Part shown: positions 49,234 to 59,140 of the stretch, one piece after another
Layout of the letters: each line of letters opens with the position of its first letter
How positions within the stretch are numbered: position 1 is the stretch's first letter
Assembly (NCBI RefSeq): GCF_036417845.1
Contig: NC_089979.1
Location: 4,331,424 to 4,395,423, forward strand
Direction of reading: 5' to 3'
Length of the DNA: 64,000 bases
DNA from: Apteryx mantelli
Lineage: Eukaryota; Chordata; Aves; Apterygiformes; Apterygidae
Notes under the pieces: generated by a model
Seen by the model: the letters and a program-made list of their open reading frames with translations, nothing else
The model's database searches: none
What the model was told of the DNA's origin: nothing
Translations under genes and position numbers: made by a program

Positions 49234-49507
49234 GTTTGGCTTTTACCACAGGGTCTGCCGGGGAGGGGGGGCGCGGTGCGGCGAGGAATCCCACGCGCTC
49301 CCGAGAGCTGGGAATATTTGCACAACGTTTGTATATTGAGTTCCCGAATTTTTTTTTGAATTTTTTTTTAAGCGCCGAGCTTTTTTTTTTTTCCCCCCTC
49401 CGCGCACGCTTTTTCTTTTTTTTGTTGTTTTTTTTGTTGTTTTTTTTTGTCTTGTTTTGCCCCCCCCCCACCACTACTCTGTATCACCGTCCTCCTCGGA
49501 TCCCGCC

Positions 49508-49612
49508 ATGGCCCGGATGAACCGTCCCGCGCCGGTGGAGGTCTGCTACAAGAACATGCGGTTCCTGATCACCCACAACCCCACCAACGCCACGCTCAGC
49601 ACCTTCTTGGAG
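49508..49612 (+). CDS. PTP4A3: PTP4A3 coding exon 1 (residues 1-35)
   Basis: Starts at ATG 49508 in a strong Kozak context (CCCGCCATGG, G at -3 and +4) and ends in ...STFLE before the donor GTAAGG at 49613. It encodes [12 protein letters not shown] and the first beta strand ([14 protein letters not shown]). Ends in phase 0. The closest upstream ATG is at 49067 and is closed by its own stop, so this start is secure. Intron 1 is 1803 bp. Confidence 0.97.
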
Positions 49613-52600
49613 GTAAGGAGGGGAGGTCGGAAGGGATCCCGGTTTTGGGGCTAAAAGCCACGCTTTTGCCATCGCAAAGCTCGATCGGGGGTCTGCCCTG
49701 GCACCCTTGGTGGCCGGGAGCGGGGCTAGATCCGGCTCCACGGAGGCAGCGGAGCCTCTCCTCAAGCAGGTTGCATCCTCCTGCCGGACCGTGGTGGCCC
49801 TGGGCCGTTTCGGGGCAGGGCGTTTTGGGAACGCGGAGGAGGAGCGGGGCTTCCCCGTCGGCGTCGCGTCTCCTGCAGCCGCTCTCCCTGCCTCTCGGTA
49901 AGGACTTTGCATCTCCGAAGCCCTGCAGACCCTCCTGCACCCGCTCTCCGGAGACGGCCATCCCCTTCCTCGCAACCCGGCCCGGAAAACGCTGTGCCGG
50001 CTGCAGCCGCCTGCGTGCGTTCGGCATTGCAATGGAGACGGGACTCATCTGCTCCGTGCCCGCGCACACCGGGCAGGAGGCGACCGGGAACACGCCAGCT
50101 CCGGCAGGGAGAAAATGAACCTCTCCTCCAGCCTAGCTAGTCCTAACTTTCCGTGAAGCCCCGGAGCGCAGAGAGATTTGCCGCGGTCCGGCAAGCGCGC
50201 GAGGGGAAGGGATCATGCCGGCCCTCCGCGAGAAGCCGCGGAGATGATCTCGTGCAACGCGCCGCGCGGCCGATACGCCGGCACCTAATCCAGGGCCGAT
50301 GCGCGCTCCAGGTGATAAGCCGCGCTGGAAAAGGACCAAGTCCCTGCCTGCCTGCAGCGTTCAAGCAATTACCTGTGGGATGCGGCAGCAAGACACCTAA
50401 GTCGGTGAAGAAGGAGCCCCGAGGAATTTGCACGATGCCGACTGCGTTCGGCTCGGCTACGTCAAGCGGCGGCCACGGAAGTCCAAAGCAGTTGTCCTGC
50501 GTTTCGGCAGCGGTTTAAACAGCTCCGTGCATGAGCATCGCTCCTTTTTTTTGGTGCCCGTGTCGGGGAGAGGAGCCCTAGCTCCTTTATTTTGGGTGTC
50601 GCTTTAGAGCGGAGCCTCAGCATTCCCACGGAGCGGCGCAGGGCGTTGCGGGCGTCCGGCTGCAACGGCCGCACGTCCGTCCGTCGTCGCCTCGCCGGCA
50701 TCAGCGTGCACCCGCTGCCCTTTCAGCTCGGGGAGATGGGGGCCGGTCGGGAAATGCACGCTGGAAAAGAAGAAGTTGCAAAACGAGGCTCTTCCAGCTT
50801 TGGAAAAGGTTATACAGCCCCTTCTGATAGTTACTGTAATAACTCGGGTTCTGCTAAGCTTCAAAATTTGCTCTCCGAGGCTCTGACCTCAGCAGCTGCG
50901 TGTCCGGAGAGAAGCAGCGCTCAGATCCCGCACACGTTGCTAAAAGGGACGTGGCCGGGTTTATATCTGGTCAAAAAGCGTTGAAAAGCTCCTGCCCCAT
51001 CACCGCTGCCGGATTGCCGCCAGTTCCCCAGGGGTTTTTCTCTCCCGTTCCTGGGTGACCTATTGCAGCGGCCCAGGAGACGCGGCCCCTACGTGGGAAC
51101 CGGCAAACCGGCTTTTTTTCCCTCTTCCCGCAACGACTCCCCTCGACTCGCAGGGATGGCGAGGCTTAATTTTACCGGGGCTGATAAATCCTTGCAAGCT
51201 GGCGGTCATTTGAGAAATATATTGCGCTTAAGCGCTTTAGTGGTAGCCCGGTCTCGGCATCGGGCTTCGGTGGCCCCTGCTGCGACGGAGGGCAGAAGTA
51301 GCGCCCGAGCAAAGCGAACCCTTGAGGCGCTCTTTTCCCTGGAAACGGTCTGGGTTTTTTTTGGAATACCTTGGCGGATTAAAAGCAACCCCCCCCTCCT
51401 CTCCTCCCTCCCCAGGACCTGAAGAAGTACGGGGCCACCACGGTCGTGCGGGTGTGCGAGGTGACCTACGACAAGACGCCCCTGGAGAAGGACGGCATCA
51501 CCGTCATGGTAGGTGGGCGGCGGGGCGCGGGGCAAACTCGCTCGGCTTTTCCTACGGCCCGGGGCAAACGGTTTTGGCGTTGGGGGGCGCGGGGGGGGCT
51601 TTGCCCTCCCCCGGGGCTGCAGCAATTCGCCCTCCGAGACGCGTTTGAAGGTGAAAAGCGCTTTGCTCGCTGGTGATGACGCCAGGCGCCGGTCAAGCGT
51701 TGCCCGCTGCTCGGCGCCCTTCGTAAGCAGACGCGTTTTGCTTCGGGTGAGCATCCTCTGTACCCCAAAAGGGAGTTTTTTCCAGCTCAGAGAAGCGCAG
51801 GGAGGAAGGTGTCCAGGCTGGCAGGTCAGGGTCACCTCCAGAGTGTCAAATATATGTAAAAATAGCCGGCAAGCCGCTCTGCCCTTCGATAACTGTGTGC
51901 TTCCCGCTGTCGAGCTCAGCAGCCTGCTCTGCTCCGGCCAGGGAAGAGCTATTTTGAGAGCGGTTGCTTCGATTACAGCTCTAGGGCCTGAAATCCAAGA
52001 TCAGCACAGTGAGATTTCGGTCTGCTGCTACTAGACAGAGAGCAAATTGTGCCCTCCGAGCCCGGGAGCTCTGCGCGGGCACGAGATTGCTTTTATATCC
52101 AAACGCCGGCGGATTTTGCCGCGAACGCTCCCCGAGGCCGGTCCTGCCCAGGAGCGCTCGGCGAGAGGTGGGTTGCTCCCCGCTGCGAATTCCCGGTGTG
52201 GGGCTGCAATTCAGCTGGGACTTTAAAATAAAGAAGGAGCTGCCCACGCACTCGAAACTGTGACTCATGCAGCCGAGTTGGCAGGCGCTGCCAGCTCTGC
52301 CTATCGCTCCGGCTTTAAAGCATCCAGGGTGTTAGAGCGCCTGATCCCACGTGGAGGAGGCGAGTCATTCCTATGCGTTATCTTATCCAGGGGGTATAAA
52401 AACTGTGCTACTTTTTTTTTTTCTTTTTTTTGCACTTTCAGCAGTTGGCGGTGTGCAGCTTTGGGAAATCAAAGGGAGCGAGGAACGAGCGGAAAAAAAA
52501 AAAAAAGACAAGGATGCTTTTAAATGCCTGGGCTGTATCTTTAATGATAAGTGATGGGAGATGATGTCAGGCGTGATTGCCACGCTCGGGAATTTGCTCA

Positions 52601-55600
52601 GCCCTCGTGCAGGCTGTGCCAGGTGATGTGAGGCCCGCTTCCCAGCCCCGTGTGGGAGACGATGAGTAATCATCGGATAAAAGCGGGGAGCTTTCATCAG
52701 GTTGCGTCTGCCTGGAAGAGCAGAGAGAGCCCCGGAGCCTGAGCGCTGCGGAAGTGCAGGTCCCGGGGTCCTTTGCTGAACTGAGATGTTTCTTCTGGTG
52801 GGCTCCAACCTCGCTGTTCCTCTCCCCAGCTGCCAAGTGAGCTTTGTCTCTTATTTAGGAAGTCTTTCGAGATCCTGGTGGTGCAGAGATCTCTCAGGGA
52901 ACTTGCTGGTTTGGGGAGGCTGAAGCCGTAAAGCTTGTTCTGGTCGAACTGCATTTTCCAGCCAGCCCAGACGATCCTGCGCGATGACCTTCAGGCAGCG
53001 CTTAGAAATAGTTTTTCAGTGGGGAGAAGTCACGGCTCGCAGAGCCCCAGAGGCAGCCGGTGAAAATGCTCCGTGTTCCCCGGAGCTGGCTCTTCTGAGG
53101 ACAGCAAGGACGCACATCTAGAAGCACGTGCCTGTGCGCGTGTGTGTCTAGATGCATCCACAGCCCTCGCTTTTCGAGCAGACGCCCGCTAACTCGGCAC
53201 GCTCAGACTGCCGTATCCGTCGGGACTCTTCTGTTCATCGCCGCCACCAGGAACAGGGTGAAGGGCAGAGTTTGGTCTGTAAAAGGTCGGAGACTAAGTC
53301 CTACATACAGGATCTATATATAGGATGTAGATATCTATGTAGGATATCCTATATAGAGATATCTTTATAGATCTAGCCTATATTGAGATATCTATATCCT
53401 ATATATCTGTAGACAGCTCTATCTATATAGGTGCAGATGCATCTCTCTATACATCTCTATGTCTACATATGTACATATCCGATATATCTATAGATAGACT
53501 ATGTATCCTGGCTCTGGTCCTCCAGCCTCCTCCTGACACTGTAACGGCAGCGGAGTTGCAGTGCGCAGACATCCGCAGCCGCGGTACCTAACCGTGCGGC
53601 GGTCCAGCCCTGGCACGCTCTCCTGGCGTTTGGACCGTGTGGCTTTGGATGCGTCTTCTCCTTTCAGCACCTCTGCGTGCCGTAGGAATTTTGGAGCAAA
53701 GTATAAAACTAACGCCGCTGGCTCAGCTGGGGATTGCATGGGCCACGCGCAGAGCTGGAAGTCTCCTATTGCAGATCTGCAAAAACCGAGCCGTGCGTGT
53801 GGCCTTTGCAGCCTCCAATAATTGGCAAAGACAGTATAATTGCAGTAAGTGCGAATGGGTGTGAGCTGTAAGTGCTTAATTGCAGCCTGCTTTGATGCCG
53901 GGTAGGATTGTAAGTAGTGATTACTGAGTCTTGCCTGGAAGAGGCATCCCAGCCGGGTCCAGTCCTGTGCCACGCCGTGTGTATCTGCTCCTTTTTCTGG
54001 CCACGTCTTCTCCGTCTGCAGAATATCTCTCTGAAGGCGTCTCAGAGCTGCTTCTCCGCTTTGGAGGAGCACACTGGGGACATCTCCAGAGCAAGCGAAG
54101 ATGCCGACACCTTGCAAGGCTCTGCAGGGCAGCAGCTCCCTTGACGTTTGCACGGGTTCCATCCCGTCACATTCCCATCGCTCCTGGGGTGGGCAGGGTC
54201 TGCTGCTTCAGCAGCTCTTCTTTAAAGTTGGAGATCCGGGCAGAAATCCTGCCGGAGAATCGGCACTTTACGATAGCTGGAGAAAGCTGTATGTTAGGGG
54301 ATGACTGTGCATCATCCCCGGCGTGAGCCTGGTAAACCAGGCCCCTGGTGACCTGTGTCCTCGGCCAAATTCGTGCTTTCCCCGTGCAGGGGAAGGAGAT
54401 GGTCTCGCAGTACAAGCACAGGCTCCATAGGTGGGGTGACTCAGGCATTAGCGTTCCCTAGTGCTGTTTTCCTATCAAAGCCCTAGGCAACTGAAATTGC
54501 GTTACCTGTTAGAAAAGGGCAATAAAATAAAGCTTAGCGGCTTTTTGCAGCACCTTGTACCAGCGATGACTCCGGCGCAGCAGCTTAGTGACTCAGTCCT
54601 TAAACACGAGGATTACGGCCACGTGCTTGCTGCCCGCCGCGCGCCCCGGGGCTGGTTTTCGCCGTGCTGCATCTCCATCAAGCCTCCCCGCTGGGCCGCC
54701 GGCCTCCGTAAGCCGCATCCGTCGGGGCTCCGGTCACCCAGAGACTAACTCTCCGTCTCGGAGCAGGGTTGCAGCAGGCGACCGCAGTGCAAGGTGCCGC
54801 ATAGCCAGTCGCGCTCGGCGCAGCGGCGAAAGCCCCAGTGTTTAGTCCGTGCGGCTCGAGGACCCTTTCTGATGGCCGGGGAGGTTGTGGCAGAGAGAGA
54901 GGGTGGCCGGCAGCTCCTGCAGGCTTTGCGGGGAGGCGTCGGGGCAGCCCCGTCGAGGTCGGGCTGAATCGCGGTTTTCCTCCCGGAGACCTCACAGCGC
55001 GTTTGTACCAAAGCTTGTTGTGCAGGAAAGTCTGTACTGAATCAGAAACTTTGCGGGCAAATCTTCCTTTGGATGCTTTGCCCGAGGGCTTAGCCGTCAG
55101 AGCGGTGTAATTGCTGGAAAGCACGCCGTTTGGCTCGGCCCCCATCGAGCTCTTTGAAGATGGGCTTTTTTTTTTTCCTGTTTTCCTTTTAAAGCCAATC
55201 TGCACCGGGGCAAATCGCTTACTCGAAGCTGTTGCATCGCCTTGAGAAAGGGCACCCCGTGTGTACCCAACGGCCACGGCTTGCCTCCCCGTGGGTTTTC
55301 ACCAAGCCCCTTCGAATGGCGTGGGACGGGGATGCAGCCCTCCCTGCGTTCAGCGGGGCTTTTTGCTGCTCGCTTACCCACGCGAGCAAGGGAGCTGAGC
55401 ACGGTTAGGCTCATCTCAGCAGTGAAAGGGGTGCTCGGTAAGCGAGACCCCGCTGCGGGCGAAGCGCCTACCCGCAGGGGTCTGACCGGCTGCGCGCTCC
55501 TCTCTCACTTCTCTCTCGTCCGTAGGACTGGCCATTCGACGATGGAGCGCCTCCTCCGAGCAAGATCGTGGAGGACTGGCTCAACTTGCTGAAGACCAAG

Positions 55601-57673
55601 TTCTGCGAAGACCCCGGCTGCTGCGTGGCGGTTCACTGCGTGGCTGGCCTGGGCCGGTAAGCGAGAGCCGGGGCGCCAAGGGGCTGCGTGCTGCTGGCGC
55701 CGGAGCCAGCCGCTCTCCATCCCCTCCTTTAGCAGGAGCGTTGCGTGCAACGCAGCAGGAGGCAAAGACATTAGTGAGAAGAAGCTGTAGAAGCTGTGGT
55801 GGTGGTGATGGACCCAGGTGGTGGGACTGCGAGACGGACACTGGACAGGCCCTTTTGCCCAGGACATCACTCTCAGAGTTCTTGGGGGAGTTTCAGGGGT
55901 TAGCGGCACGGTCGTGGGGATGCAAGGGACCTTCCCATGTCTTCTCGGCTGTGACAGGTAGATCCATCCCCAGGTAGATCCATCCACCCAGCTGGGTGAT
56001 CTCAGGGTCTCTGGTGTGTGTGCGGGCAAGGACGCAGGCAGGGCCCGGGGCGCATGGTGCTGTCCTGCCAGTGCCCGGCAGCGGTTTGGTTTCTGCTGTT
56101 AGCTCGTCGTGGGAAGTCTTGTAAGGTGTCGCCCACTAAAGCTGGAAGCTGCTGCCTTTAGCTGCTTCGCCCCTCGCTGCTGCAGACCGGGGAGGTTTGC
56201 AGGGAAGAGCAGGGTTGTATTTTGCATGTGTGTTTGCATCCAACTTCACTACAGATAGTTGCTAAAAGCTTCCCAAATCCATGTGCTTGCGAGCAGAAGA
56301 GCAGCAAACGGGCGCCAGCTCCGTCCTGTGGGTTTTATCACCTTCGGTGCTGGAACAAGCTGCTCCCTGGGGCAGCTCTTGCAACCAAATTACAAGAAAT
56401 TGCAAACGAAAAGCCAACGTTTGCCATAAATGCTCCGTTATAACGCTGCGTGGGGGCAGTCCCTGCTGCATCCTCCCGTACAGACGGGATAGCAGCGCCC
56501 TGGATCCGGGCTGCGGCGCAGGGAGCAAATGCAGCTGGGTGCGTGACTGCCGCTCTCGTTGCCTTTCAGCGCTCCTGTCCTCGTAGCGCTGGCCTTGATC
56601 GAGAGCGGCATGAAGTACGAAGACGCCATCCAGTTCATTCGACAGTAAGTAGTCCCCCCCGAGGAGCGGCGTTTAGGTGCCGGGAGAGACACAACTCCAC
56701 CGCCCGTGTGCCGCTGCCTCGGGCACTGCTGCGAAACCTCCCCGGGGCAGGAGAGCGGCTTGAATCCGGCAGGGAGCAGGAATCAGAAAGCCCGGATAGG
56801 ACCGGCCGGTGCCCTCCGCGCCGTGCCTGAGCGACGTCGTTCACCGCCGCCCTCGCTAGCTATTAATCGGCTCCCAACGCATCGCAGCCGTGAGGTTTTT
56901 GCCGCATCCTTGGGGCAGCTGCCTTGCTGCCAGCACGTTTTTTTTTCTCCCAGCCGGCTCGCGGGGTTGTCGGTGCCGGGGATTGCTGCTCGGGGCAATG
57001 CGTCCGCGCAAAAGGAGGCGGCCAAGATGCAGCCTTGCCGCGCTGCGAGCGTTTTGCACTGATCTGACTCGACGCCGCTGCTGGGGTCGGCTGCGTTCAC
57101 GTGTCCCCGTCTCCTCCCCGGGCTGCCTTGAGCGCTCGCCTGCCCTCGCGGTGAACTGCATCAGGGAATCAGGCTGTTTGCAGCCAGCCTGTAATTTTTT
57201 TTTTCCCCCTCCCTTTTTTTTCCTGGATGAGTTTTCAGCTGGGTTAGTGCGATGGAGCGGTGGGACAGGCAGCAGGACCGTGGGTGGGGAGAGCGGGGCA
57301 GCCTTGGTGGGGGCAGCATGTGCTTTGCTCAGCTTAGACCAGGGTGAAGCTCCACAGCTGCTCAAGCAGCCTGGCCGAGCGAGCTTTTCGGCTGTGCACA
57401 TGCATCCGCAGTCTCCAAATCCTCGTGTTGCTCCCGCTGGTGGTTCCCATGGGTTTCTGCACTGAGCTAGGGAACAGGGATGGGTTTGGAGGGGTCTTCT
57501 CCTGTCCAAGAGCAGCACCGTTGACTGTTGGGACCTTTCTTCTCTGTGTCTGCAGGAAGCGCCGAGGAGCCATCAACAGCAAGCAGCTCACGTACTTGGA
57601 AAAATACCGACCAAAGCAGAGACTCCGATTTAAGGACCCTCATAACCACAAGAACAAATGCTGCATCATGTAA
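49508..57673 (+). CDS. PTP4A3: PTP4A3 (PRL-3), protein tyrosine phosphatase type IVA 3; five coding exons
   Basis: Exons 49508-49612, 51416-51508, 55526-55656, 56570-56644 and 57556-57673 join in phase to 522 nt, giving 173 residues, exactly the family length. The product is a small prenylated phosphatase of the inner plasma membrane and endosomes. Family members dephosphorylate proteins weakly and bind CNNM magnesium transporters. Visible features: WPFDDG loop with general acid D72; P-loop [10 protein letters not shown] with nucleophile C104 and R110; A111 where most phosphatases have Ser/Thr, a PRL hallmark; C49, which forms the redox disulfide with C104; R138; a basic stretch at 151-161; and CaaX box CCIM with C170 farnesylated. 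All introns are GT-AG. PTP4A3 is preferred over PTP4A1/2 from overall likeness to the PRL-3 N-terminus ([12 protein letters not shown]). Nothing is broken. Confidence 0.98.
51416..51508 (+). CDS. PTP4A3: PTP4A3 coding exon 2 (residues 36-66)
   Basis: Flanked by a pyrimidine-rich acceptor ending CCCCAG (51410-51415) and the donor GTAGGT at 51509; phase 0 at both ends. Encodes [20 protein letters not shown] and the following residues to M66. Contains C49, the partner of catalytic C104 in the regulatory disulfide. The last residue is Met where the human protein has Val. Intron 2 is 4017 bp. Confidence 0.97.
52240..52700. promoter_or_regulatory. Possible intronic enhancer (PTP4A3 intron 2)
   Basis: A cluster of recognisable factor-site words lies in AT-richer sequence: AP-1-like GTGACTCATG at about 52260-52269, GAGTCATTCC near 52361, GATA-like CTTATC near 52381 and GATAAG near 52546, and a second group (GATGAGTAATCATCGGATAA) at about 52660-52680. 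A TATAAAAAC word sits at about 52395. The words are seen; enhancer activity is a guess based on clustering. Confidence 0.22.
53305..53508. repeat. AT-rich degenerate (TATC/ATAG) satellite-like tract in intron 2
   Basis: About 200 bases of TATA, ATATC, CTATAG and GATATC words, rich in small palindromes, with no clean single period. Likely a decayed tetranucleotide microsatellite. Elsewhere intron 2 is unique sequence with CpG-rich patches at 51509-51700 and about 54640-54990; no other gene was seen in it. Confidence 0.85.
55526..55656 (+). CDS. PTP4A3: PTP4A3 coding exon 3 (residues 67-110, catalytic centre)
   Basis: Acceptor CCGTAG at 55520-55525, donor GTAAGC at 55657. Encodes [10 protein letters not shown], with general acid D72, through to HCVAGLG and the first two bases of R110, so the catalytic Cys codon (C104) and most of the P-loop lie here. 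Ends after the second base of the Arg codon; intron 3 (913 bp) splits it. A short direct duplication of AGGTAGATCCATCC lies in the intron near 55957-55985. Confidence 0.97.
56570..56644 (+). CDS. PTP4A3: PTP4A3 coding exon 4 (residues 110-135)
   Basis: Acceptor TTTCAG at 56564-56569; the first base completes R110, followed by [20 protein letters not shown] and on to Q135, whose codon is split CA|G by intron 4 (911 bp) with donor GTAAGT at 56645. The exon carries the end of the P-loop (R110, A111) and the helix after it. At 75 nt it is a multiple of three, so skipping would remove the P-loop arginine without a frameshift. Confidence 0.97.
57556..57673 (+). CDS. PTP4A3: PTP4A3 coding exon 5 (residues 135-173, membrane anchor)
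   Basis: Acceptor CTGCAG at 57550-57555. Encodes [20 protein letters not shown], then the basic stretch to K161, then [12 protein letters not shown] and TAA at 57671-57673. R138, important for PRL function, is present. The CaaX box ends in Met, which favours farnesylation of C170; the human box is CCVM. The NHKNK segment is HTHKTR-like in human, an expected divergence. Confidence 0.97.
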
Positions 57674-59140
57674 CCTCAATGACCTCTTGCCAAAATTCGT
57701 GCACACAGACACACGGGCACTCGCACGCATCCCACCCCCCCCTCCCCGTCCCTGCACACCTCACCCACCACCCCGCTCGCGGGCCCCGCTCCGGGGGCTC
57801 GGGCAGGGCAGGGGAGGGGGGGGAGCTCGATGGAGCACCACCGACATGTCCTTGCACCCGGAGCCGAACCCCCCGAGAAAGGCTGTCTCCACCCGCCGCG
57901 ACCCCGAGGAGGGAAGGCAGCGCTGCCCTGGACTCTTGGCTTTAGCAGGCAATGAATTCACGTGTCGGTTCTTCGTCGCCTTCCTCCCTCCTCCTCCTCC
58001 TCCTCCCTCCCTTCCCCTCCCTGGGAGCTGGGAGGTGAGGCCTTTGCACTGAGAGCACGTCCCTGGCGTGAAGAGATGGGTCCCCGCTGCTCTCCCTGGG
58101 CGTAGCGGGGCTTGACTGGGGGCGATGCATGGCCAGCCCCGGCCAGGAGCCCCGCGGGACTGCGGGCAGGGCTGTGCCGTCCGAGGAGGGACTGGGGACA
58201 GGAGGGCTGGCCCAGCCCAGTGCCGGGTGGCCGAGCATCCCAAGGCAGCAAAACCCTCTCCCCACCTCTTCCCCGTAAATTTGGGCTGCAGGCCAGAGCC
58301 GTGGGATGGTGCAGTGGCTTGGGGAGGGGTGGACGGGGGGAAGGTGGTGATGGCAGGGAGAAAGGAAAGAGGTCTCCGCAGGGTGACAGGCAGCGAATCC
58401 GAGATCGAGTCCTCCCAGCATCATTCCCTTTCTCCTATTCCTTTCCCCGCCACTTCACCGGCTCCCCGCGCTGCCTCCGTGCAGCCGAGGACGGCCCACG
58501 TGGGGACTGGAGAGCCGTCTGGGGATGCTCGCTCCCCCGGTTGCCCCTCCGGACCCTGCGGCAGTGAAGCCAGGGCCACCGGGAAGCTCGGGGACAGGGA
58601 TGGGACTGTGAGGCCCCCGTCTTTGCCGGGAGATGCTGGGGTGTGGGGTCAAAACTGTGTCCCCGAAGTTTGGGGTGCTCTTATTTATAGCTTCCAAATT
58701 CAATGCACAATGTTGTCGCTTCTCGCCGGGGTTGCGTCCGGCTGGGACTTTGCTGGGACCGAGCGGTGCATATCGTAGTTCCCCATCCGGTCCCCAGGAC
58801 AGCCGAGTAGGGCAGGGAGCGTGTCGGAGCAAACCCAGCTTCTGGCTGACAGTGCCGTGAGGGTGCAAAGCACATCTCCGGGCATGTCCACGTCCTGCAC
58901 CGTAGCATCGGTGTTTGCTGTCCGCGGGGCTGGGGCTCCCGGGGATTTGTTTTTCGGTGCTCCCAGCAAGAGCCCATCACCGAATTTGCCCCTGCCTTTT
59001 CCCTCCCCTGTGGCATCTGTAATGCAGCGTGTGGCCCTGTAAGCGCCTGGCACCCCGTAAGCCCCCCCGGGTTGTGCTCTGGGGTGGATGCAGAGCAGCA
59101 CCTGAGCCGGGACATTAAATGTCTCTCAACCTTCTGCCTT
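57674..59140 (+). other. PTP4A3: Probable 3' UTR of PTP4A3 (proximal form)
   Basis: GC-rich non-coding sequence after the stop, with a (CCT)n-like stretch near 57980-58010, up to an ATTAAA signal at 59114-59119. The length (about 1.45 kb) is reasonable for this gene. Open frames on both strands in this part lack domains. Confidence 0.5.
59114..59119 (+). terminator. PTP4A3: Candidate poly(A) signal, proximal
   Basis: ATTAAA, the commonest variant signal, followed by a T/C-rich and then TG-containing stretch (CTTCTGCCTTTGAATGCTTT) at a suitable distance. A second ATTAAA at 59228-59233 precedes a genomic A-run. Either could be the normal end of the mRNA. Confidence 0.45.

Larger units (their letters stand above)
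48799..49507 (+). other. PTP4A3: Probable 5' UTR of PTP4A3 (start set by a strong acceptor)
   Basis: A long pyrimidine tract (CTCTCTCTCTTTTCCTCCCC type) ending in CGCAG at 48794-48798 is a near-ideal 3' splice site, so the exon that carries the start codon probably begins at 48799. The leader then has a CpG-rich first half with four short upstream reading frames (48825, 48926, 49018, 49067). After those it has an ATG-free stretch of about 420 bases with an (ATT)n tract and several poly-T runs. A second, weaker acceptor (TTTTACCACAG) at about 49242-49252 could shorten the leader and remove all four. Exon start is inference; ATG positions are read directly. Confidence 0.5.

Noticed and set aside
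49457..49507. In-frame upstream extension of PTP4A3 coding exon 1
   Set aside because: The extension has no ATG (only TTG) and the family protein starts at the MARMNRP methionine, which has a strong Kozak context.
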